Part shown: piece after piece, positions 56,302-64,000 of the stretch
How the letters are laid out: each line of letters begins with the position of its first letter
How positions within the stretch are numbered: the first letter of the stretch is position 1
Assembly: GCA_021234155.1 (NCBI GenBank)
Contig: JAJEKV010000169.1
Span: 64,001 to 128,000, forward strand
Length of the DNA stretch: 64,000 nt
Source: Isoetes taiwanensis
Lineage: Eukaryota > Streptophyta > Lycopodiopsida > Isoetales > Isoetaceae
Direction: 5' to 3'
The notes under the pieces: model-generated
Seen by the model: only the letters and a program-made list of their open reading frames with translations
Database searches by the model: none
Told to the model about the DNA's origin: nothing
Program-made: the position numbers and the translations under genes

Positions 56302-58027
56302 ACATCAACGTGGTTCATTGGTGCATTGTTTTATTTGCAGTTCGTTTCAAATATGTTTCACAAAGAGCATATTAAAAAGTTGGATGGATGCATAATTACA
56401 ATACGCATAAAGGTAGGTGCCTAAAGTTTGAAGTCTACACTTGAGATCAAATTGCTTTATTTGATCAAGTCCATTGTGCTAGCAAGTCAAGCAAGGTTAG
56501 CCCATACTTGTAAATGTAAAGAACGAAAAGTGCCATATCATTCATTTTGAAAGAGCATCATGTTACTCAAAAAATGCAAATTGTCACTTTAAAAGTGCAA
56601 AACAATAGTCCCAATCAAGTCAAAGACAATAGAAATGGCAATGGAAAATATCATAAGGGCATTTGATTCTATTTGATGACTCCTTAAGGAGCAATGTGAT
56701 TCTTCGCCTTGTTTTCAGCTGACATATTGTCAAAGGAATTGAATGGAACGCATAAGAAACAATACCAATTTTAAAGCATCAAATTACTCGTGGTTGGATC
56801 ATCTTACAAATACATAACACAATTTCCTCTGTTTGCTTTCTATATTTGAAATTGATGATTCATCTTTAGAAAAACATCTCAGATGATCACAACTATTGAG
56901 CACCAAATAACTTTAACTCGTCAAAAAAAAAAAAAAAAAAAAAAAACACGTGCATTCTTAGATGGTCATTGCCGTGCCATGTCATGGAGTCTTAGTCAAG
57001 ATTATCTCAATGGATGGAAAATTGACTGCTCTGGAAAGTGTACATCTGGAAGCTTCTGTATTCCTGCACCCAATAATAACAGTTAGAACTTTTCTGTTTC
57101 TAGACGAATAAGGCAATAAAGTCATTATGAAGAAAAATCACATGACTGGAATAGTGCCTTCTAATGGCAGTAAATGATAGCATGGCACACCAAAGAGCCA
57201 TGGAAATAGGACCATACACATTGCAAATGATAACTTAAATGAATTGAAGGGATGTAAAGAACACAAATAGAGCTTTTATGAAGTTAAAAATACTACTAAT
57301 TACATCCACATCCATTATTCAAGGGATGTGTAGAACACAAATAGAGCTGTTATGAAATACTACAAATTCCATAATTGTACTCCACATCTTTAAAACATTA
57401 TTCAATGCTGCAGAATAATAGACAGCTACTCTATATATATCTAGTCTAGTCAATGGGCACTTCAAAATTGATACTTACCACCTTGAAGTAGAAGAGCCTG
57501 TAGGACCCATGCTCCTGCAATTAGCATGTAGGACCCATGCTCCTGCAATTAGCTCCATTATAAGCTATTGATTCAAAGAGATATGTTTGAGAATAAAGAA
57601 AGGGACAGCATAGATACCCATGAGCAAATATAGAGCTTCAGATAAAAAAGTGGCTTTAAAGAAGATGGACACAATGTTCTGAAAGATCTAAAGAGCCGCT
57701 TTCCATGTCTTGCATAACTGGAAAATAACATTCTACATAAATAGTTAGACATGGAATATCAAAGCCAAGCAAATCTCAAGATGCATACCTTTCAAAGGCA
57801 TTCATATCTTGTTGTGGCTACCCATTGCATTAGCACTTCTCGGATCTTTGGGTCTTGGGTAACCTCTACACAAAAAAACTATGTCATGCAACGATTGAGT
57901 ATAGATATAGAACGCTACAATTGGTTGCAGCAATTGAAAGGCATCCATGTCTTTCATTAACATGAAGTCATGATACAACATTGCATTAGGTCATAAGGCA
58001 CAAACATCTATCACTTTTATATGTGAA
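56302..58027. other. Intergenic, with simple repeats
   Basis: A poly(A) run lies at about 56925-56946. A 28-bp tandem duplication, TGTAGGACCCATGCTCCTGC plus AATTAGCA, lies at about 57499-57554. The plus frame at 56883-57086 runs through the poly(A) and is not supported. Confidence 0.4.
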
Positions 58028-59020
58028 GAATAGAATAGAATAGAATAGAATAGTTTTTTTAACGTTCACAGAGACCAATAGGTCATGGGACCCATACAAT
58101 GGGCTAGTACAATCATTACTACTATGATTAAAAAACCCCTGCCTCGAAAGGTTTTCAAGGGAAAAACCTTTGCAGTAATGATGATACTAGACAAGCGGAG
58201 ATAATGACTACTGAGGGCTTTGTAATTGCAGACGTTTATCTAGAACCTCAAGCATGTATAATGCCAAGTCATGCACAGATGGCGCTCTGAGAAGTTGTGG
58301 AAGCGTGGAATGGAATGCTAAGGTCAAAAAATGATTCCGACTATCTCAAAAAAAGCGGGGCAACTTCGTAAGAGTATGGCTTTCATCTTCAATAACTCAG
58401 AATCGGCAACGGACACATAGTCTTCGCTTCGCGGCAATTACGGCCGCTCCCATCTACCCCCTCAATCCGTAGCACTGTGGGACCCCGTGCAAATTGATGC
58501 AATAGCTACAAGCTTGTTCCTGGACAATGAAACAAGCAAATAAGCTTGGAGCCCCGGTGCCAAGGTGGGATTTATGTGTGCATGATAATGACCGGTTTTC
58601 ACTTGGGCCAAAGTAATCGGCCCCGGATCTTTTGAGAAAACGACCATTGAGATATTGTTGCAAAAGCTCGGGATCGAACCGGCAAGCATCGGGCAAAGGC
58701 TCGTTGTTTACCCCAATCCGGGCAAACCATGTAGTGCAATGCTCTTTCCAACATCGTTTCAAACGCTGAGGAGATTCAGCCATGGCAAGTGCAAGAACAG
58801 GATACCTAACATCATCCATGTGGTGCACCTTGCAGATATAGTGGAGATGGCACTTCATGGCAGCATGTTGAAGAGGCCAAAAACCTGTCTCTTGTAAAAG
58901 AATAGCATAGGGCACCGTTGTTTTAACTCCGAGGCTGTAAGTGAGAAAGGACTTTTGCACCCGCTCCAAGAAGAGAAAACTACAGTATGGCAAACAAACA
59001 GGACCATGAAGAAGTATAAT
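58028..59020 (-). mobile_element. 5'-truncated LINE, C-terminal region and 3' end
   Basis: Minus-strand frame 58993-58454 reads LERVQKSFLTYSLGVKTTVP, YAILLQETGFWPLQ and DDVRYPVLALAMAE. This is the conserved segment after the RT domain in GC-rich plant LINEs (L..VQ..FL...LGV...TPY..LL.ETG..PL). It continues past a stop into a diverged C-terminal region. The 3' end has TGTATGGGTCCCATGACCTA, TTGGTCTCTGTGAACG and a (TATTC)n tail at 58028-58053. It ends upstream near 59020, with no RT catalytic region left. Same family as the LINE at 33.4-35.9 kb. Confidence 0.82.
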
Positions 59021-62000
59021 GTGTATTCATGTAGTTGAAGATGGAAGGCCCATGCCATCCAAATTCCATTCTACAAAAAGTAGACATCTCCGGGTGCATC
59101 ATCTTCATGGATGCAATTCTTCATCTTTCAAAGCAGAATCATGGCTAGCTGCCTCAAAATCAAGCATATCTGACATGGAGATATGGCCAGTTGAAACAAA
59201 GTTAAAGTTGCTTTAGGATGCTACAGTATACGGGATATACATATTTATATTCATTTTGCCTGACCTAGCAATCACTGTTTGCATGCATGTATCCTAATGA
59301 GCAGAGACATAATTTTCTAACCTTTGGCACCTATTCAAAAATTCTTTTTACAGAAGCAATAAGAGGCTGAACACGATGTAAACACCCATAGCTGCTTGTC
59401 ACTGCCAATAACCAACAAAAAATTGTCAACCAAAAATATAAAAAATCAGAGTTATAATCCAGAGTTACCTATTTGAATGATCTTTGAAGAAGAACAACTT
59501 CAGAATCAAAGAACAGACACATAGATTCGGTTAACCTGGAAATAAAGAACATACAGCCAACTTAAAAAACAGTCCAGCAAAAAGCTGAGAAGGGCATAAC
59601 GCATAATTCACATGCATGCAAACTACACAAATATAAAAGAAAAATGCACAAACAAAATACCCTAGCCTATCTACATGTCCTATGCAGTAATACTGGGAAT
59701 CTATAACAGAAAATGAATCTTGTGATTCATTATCGTATTCAAATATCGAAGCGAATATTCACTTATATCTGGAATCTGTAGAGGGAAATCATAATGCATT
59801 TTAATGTATAAGAGCAAGAGCTCTAGGCATAATATTCTGAAATCAGAACAAAGACAAATCCTACTGCATAAATACACCATAAAGTAAACGAAATTCAGAG
59901 CTCATAAATTAAAGCACAAAACAAAGAAACAAATGAGAGAAATCTAAACAGCTAGAAAAGAAGCAAATCTGCAGTTGTTACTTACCATGTGCATCAAAGG
60001 CAACTTAGCTCTGCAATATAACTTGGAGCAGCAGGAATCCAGTCTTTGGAGTGTTCAATTTGTTGGCCACCTCTTGGTTCCACCCAAACAGTGTATCAAA
60101 TAGCATGCAACCACATTCTTCTTCAATTTAATGGCCTCTAAATGCAGCAACAACGAAGATAAAAATTATCTAAAGCAATAGTACCATACAAAAGACTTTG
60201 GAAAAGAAACAACACCTGGCTGGGCAACATCCACTGTTGCCACAGGGCTTGGCAAATTAAAATGTCACTTTTCATGCTCAAGCTCTTATGTAATGCAAAC
60301 AGCTTGGCCAAGAACATTTGAGCAACGCAATAGCTATATCCAATGCCCTACAAAAACTCAGAATGTCAGAGCACAATAAAGGTCAACTTAAAAGAATAAC
60401 TATAGAATGCATATTTATTATCAAAAGTGAATGTGAGAAGACCTTTGAGTCCTCTGCAGTTGCTAAGAAGAGCCTCCAGAAACATCTAATGAATGCTTAC
60501 ATCTATTATCTGCTCCAAACCATCTGGCTATTCCTGCACACAACCAAAGGGGTTTTAGAGCATTTCAAGCCATGGCAGACTCATAAATTCTGGCATTCAT
60601 TACACATCTAAATGTATCCATAAGTTTACCAATTATACGCCCTTAAATCCTGCATCTGCATGTGTAAACAATATGCAGGTGGTTACGTAACTTCGTCCTC
60701 TCAGATGCAACCCGGCACCTCCAACATTAGATTTTGCCAAGAACAAAACAATCTATTGCGAAAAAAAACTTGTTGTAGAAAGGATCAAAGCTTCCACCGA
60801 CACTTTTGAAGTGCATCCTCATCAGTAACCGTGGTAGGCATGCTGAGGATAAGCCATCCAAAGGTAAACCCAGGGAAAGTGAAGGATAACGTTCTCCACG
60901 TCGTTCATCGTGGCATATGCATGCCGGATTGAAAGGATCGAAATCAGAAAGGGGAAAAATTGAAACCCCAAATCAAGGCTAAGGAAATTTTCCCAATTTT
61001 TGGCAAATCAGAATTGTTTTTCGGTCGCCAAAACCCTCGAAACCTTAGGAAATCAAATTAAGGGTAATTCCAAAAACTTTTCGGAACCCCGGAAAAACCA
61101 GATTTAAATAATAGGGTAAATTAAAAATAAAGGGTTGGACCTCAAAACCACAAATTATTAGATAAAATAAACGTGATGTGCTACTTGCAGACTAATAGAA
61201 GAGATGGCAACAAATGGAAGGGAGTGTATCACAACATGAATAGGGGTCTATAAGGCCTTGTCTTAATTTTGAGACTCTTTAAGTATGTTAACTATGTTCG
61301 CTACCTTACTAGTTTGAATTGTGTCCGTTTGAGATTGTGTGAGAGACTCCCAGTGCGAAAAATATAGCTTTGCGCATGACAAAAGTGTGTAAACGGGCTT
61401 ATGTAAGCTGTTCAAGCACAAAACAACAACTTTGCATATGAGGACCCTAGCAAATATCTAGAAGGTGCAATTAGTTGAAATTGTTGTTGATAATAGTCTA
61501 AAAAGCTCAATCTTGTTCACAATTTATTTCGAGGTTAAGATGATGATATGCACTATGCTGCCACTTTATTCAAAGTTCCAAGTCCGTTCAATTGATGCCC
61601 AAATTTAGAGGACATAAATAATCCACGATATATTCTTTGAGATAGTTGAAAAAATGTTGCATTTCCTACCTATGTTTTTATAGAATTTAATTCTAAACAA
61701 ACATCCAATAGATCAAGCATATACCATTGGCCTTGGACTGCATTTGATTGTATGTTTCAAAAGTGTAAGATTAAATCTATCGTCTAACATGTTGCATCAA
61801 TTGGCTCTTTTAGAAAAGATGTACCGACCACACTAGTAGATAGGAGCATTACTTGTGCTATATCGATTAGCCTATTATCTCACTTATCCAACCACAAACG
61901 AGTTGTCTCAAAGGTTGAGGGAATTTTAAACATGAAGCAAAATTAAAATATCGCGCTTTTAACCCTGAAGTTTAATTGATGTGGACCTGGATGATGGAGC

Positions 62001-62764
62001 AAGAAATACGAAGCGAAGCATATATATTGAAACTAATATTTAATTCCCATTGCAGTGCACATACATGTATTATCCTATTTTCTAAAAGCACAAACATGAC
62101 TAGCTCCAATGTTGAGGCAATATATTCAGTGGCATTATATTCCTTAAGAATGTCTATACCTGATGTATCAGCTTGACCCGAACAATCCACAAAAGAATTA
62201 ATGACCTCCCGAGATAGCTACCATAGACTGATCAGGATCAGTTAACAAATTTAAACCACTGTAACTCATGCTGAAGGTGCTCCTATGCATGTTTGGATGC
62301 AACGCACTTTTGCATTTATGTTTTGTTGGGTCATTTGGTAAAACAAAAAATAACTAACTTCTTTTGAGATCAAACTTAGTTATAACTCTTTCGTTTAGCC
62401 AACTCTACATTTTGTCGTTATATAAGGTCTAGAATTCCATTATGTACCTAGAAAAAAAAAAGCTATAATATACCTTGAGCTGGATATATTGAACATGGCT
62501 TCTATAGAATATGCTCTACCATTTTTGGAGCCTGCCAAAATACCTACACTAGCTGCTTCTAGAATTGGTACAGTTTCTTTGTTTTTTTTCAATAAAGTTA
62601 ATTCAAAAGTTCAAAATAAAACTCAAAGGCATGCTATTGTAGGCCAAGATAAATATATCCAAATTTAATACTTATTGTTTATTGTGGCTTTATACAAGTA
62701 TCCAGTACCCAGTGTTGGTATTTTTTTAGTACTTTTGTGGTTCCTTATTAGTACTTTTGTGGTA
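59021..62764. other. No supported gene
   Basis: AT-rich sequence with scattered possible exon-like minus-strand stretches, for example GHISMSDMLDFEAASHDSAL near 59180-59120 and WVEPRGGQQIEHSKDWIPAA near 60090-60030. The latter is followed after 60 bases by a good GTAAGT donor, but stops intervene. The plus frame at 60318-60611 has no motif. The region could include introns of a decayed gene. Confidence 0.35.
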
Positions 62765-64000
62765 AGAATGTGCATTGACTGCCGCCAATTACACAAGCAT
62801 AGCATCAAAATAGTTGTGCTTACCAAGGGCATATAATCTAATCAACCAGCTACAAGAAGCTAAGTACATTTTCAAGATTGATCTCCAGTCATGTTATACC
62901 AGATAAGGATAAACGAGGAAGACGCCTATAAGGCAGTCTTTAGAATGAGATATGGCCATTATGACTTTACTATTATGCCTTTTGAATTGATCAATGCTCC
63001 CTCCACATTCATGAGACTCATGAATGATGTCTTCCGCATCATCTTCTTTGATGACATACATATTTACAACAAGACATTGGAGGAGCATGAACGCCATCTT
63101 CGATTGGCTCTGCAAAAATTGCGACGCCATAAGCTTTTTGCTAAGTTTTCCAAGTGCAAAATTGCGATCTTACAAAGCATGAGAAGGTAAAGGATTGGGC
63201 CACCCTTAAGGATTTGGCGGCATTATCTTCAGCAAACTCTTCCGAATGGTCCTGAATTGAAGCAAGTGTGGCGAAGCTTGTCCAAGGAGGCCAGAACAGA
63301 TAAGTAACGTGATACTTTTAGGCATTACAAGAACAAAGGTAATCTTCTCTATTACAAGAATAAATTATGTGTATGAGATATCTCATATGTCAAAAAGCTT
63401 ATTCTCCATGATACACATAATAGTCCAATCGCCGGACATGCAGGGTTCGTGAAGATTAATTATAAGATACGGTCTAGTTACTTTTGGCCCGGCATGGAAA
63501 ACCATATTGCAAGGTACATTAAGCTGTGTCAATTGGGTCAGCAAACTAAAGTCGAGCAATTATATATTCCAGGAGAGCTTGAACCTTTGGAAGTTCCCAT
63601 TGCCAAGTGGGAAATCATCACCATGGATTTCATAGTTATCCTTCCATGAACCTTAAGGGAATATGATGCTTGATGGTGATGGTGGATAAGCCCTCTAAAA
63701 TGGCACACTTTTTGCCATGTCGAACCACCGACACTGCATTGGACACTACATACCTTTTCACAAAGGAAATCTTCTGCATTCATGGTACGCAGACGGATGG
63801 ACAGACTGAATGCACCTATCGAATCATTGAGGATATGCTATGTAATTATGTCTGGAATAAGCAATCCAGGTGGGCAAACTATATGCATTTGGTAGAGTTT
63901 GCCTACAATAGTGCCAAGCAGCAGTCCTCGAAGATGTCTCCATTCATGATAAACTATAGTTATCAATGTTCAACTCCAGACACGTGGCACAACATTATAT
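62765..64000 (+). pseudogene. pol: Ty3/gypsy pol remnant (RT and integrase), continues past the window edge
   Basis: RMCIDCRQLHKHSIK starts the RT at about 62768. Then come IRINEEDAYKAVFRMRYGHY and DFTIMPFELINAPSTFMRLM, and FFDDIHIYNKTLEEHERHL, where the catalytic YLDD is altered to FFDD and several preceding residues are missing. RNase H is essentially absent. The integrase zinc-binding part is HDTHNSPIAGHAGF..YFWPGM..LCQLGQQ, with the last Cys lost. The integrase core keeps TMDF (first Asp) and TQTDGQTE, EFAYNSAKQQSSKMSPFM, but about 45 residues including the second catalytic Asp are deleted between IFCIHG and TQTDGQTE. Stops at 62847, 63188 and 63647 and frame changes make it inactive. Chromovirus-like by the general motif style. 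Confidence 0.9.

Noticed and set aside
56883-57086. Plus-strand frame with a poly-lysine run
   Set aside because: The lysines come from the poly(A) run; no domain.
58660-58690. tRNA B-box-like GGTTCGATCCC on the minus strand
   Set aside because: It lies in the coding part of the LINE (residues RFDPEL), with no A box or acceptor stem.
61972-62190. Copia RNase H-like minus-strand frame (EYNATEYIASTLELV)
   Set aside because: Only the A/T-EYIA motif fits; upstream GYSDADWAG-type and downstream CDNQSA-type motifs are absent, so similarity may be chance.
1-64000. Bacterial-type features (operons, ribosome binding sites, CRISPR, integrative elements) and organelle DNA insertions
   Set aside because: Spliced plant gene, LTR elements and base composition indicate plant nuclear DNA; no plastid or mitochondrial gene fragments were recognised.

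Overview
The window is nuclear DNA of a land plant, probably one with a large, repeat-rich genome. Evidence for this: one complete five-exon gene for a mitochondrial CBS-domain protein of the plant CBSX3 type, broken pieces of plant families (PPR proteins, DUF604 fringe-like glycosyltransferase, a TIMELESS-like protein), and LTR retrotransposons whose primer-binding sites match plant initiator tRNA-Met. The degenerate PPR and GC-rich LINE pieces would suit a fern, lycophyte or gymnosperm, but I cannot assign a species. Most of the window is mobile DNA or its debris, and ordinary genes are sparse.

Layout. 1-10 kb holds gene debris: a TIMELESS-like remnant with an internal tandem exon duplication (0.4-1.6 kb), a 1.28-kb near-perfect hairpin (3.5-4.8 kb), a PPR scrap (5.2-5.5 kb), a frameshifted GIY-YIG endonuclease remnant (6.0-6.4 kb), a broken DUF604 piece (8.3-8.7 kb), short tandem repeats, and a LINE 3' end (9.75-9.84 kb). 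10,438-29,414 is one continuous head-to-tail array of a gag-only LTR retrotransposon: five LTRs of about 2.67 kb alternate with four 1.4-kb internal regions. The whole array is flanked by a single 5-bp target-site duplication, ATGGG. 29.4-38.6 kb has a decayed PPR gene, a possible DUF3504/Crypton-like fragment, and a GC-rich 5'-truncated LINE (33.4-35.9 kb).

38.6-40.7 kb is the only intact cellular gene, CBSX3-like, on the minus strand with five coding exons (205 residues) and a predicted 5'UTR intron. Directly upstream is a duplicated segment. Next comes a second complete but non-autonomous LTR element at 41,665-53,436, with 1.81-kb LTRs, TSD AAGGA, 8.15 kb of internal DNA and no recognisable pol. 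53.4-62.7 kb has GC-rich hairpins, local tandem duplications and a LINE fragment. From about 62.76 kb to the right edge there is a decayed Ty3/gypsy pol with RT and integrase pieces.

How the parts relate. Neither LTR element encodes its own reverse transcriptase or integrase, so both must have depended on enzymes from other elements. Copies of both elements differ mainly by small indels and substitutions at CG and CAG/CTG sites. This looks like either the mark of cytosine methylation on long-read base calling or rapid decay of methylated sites, so frameshifts inside the arrays should be read with caution. All coordinates and boundaries come from reading the sequence by eye; no alignment or database search was run.
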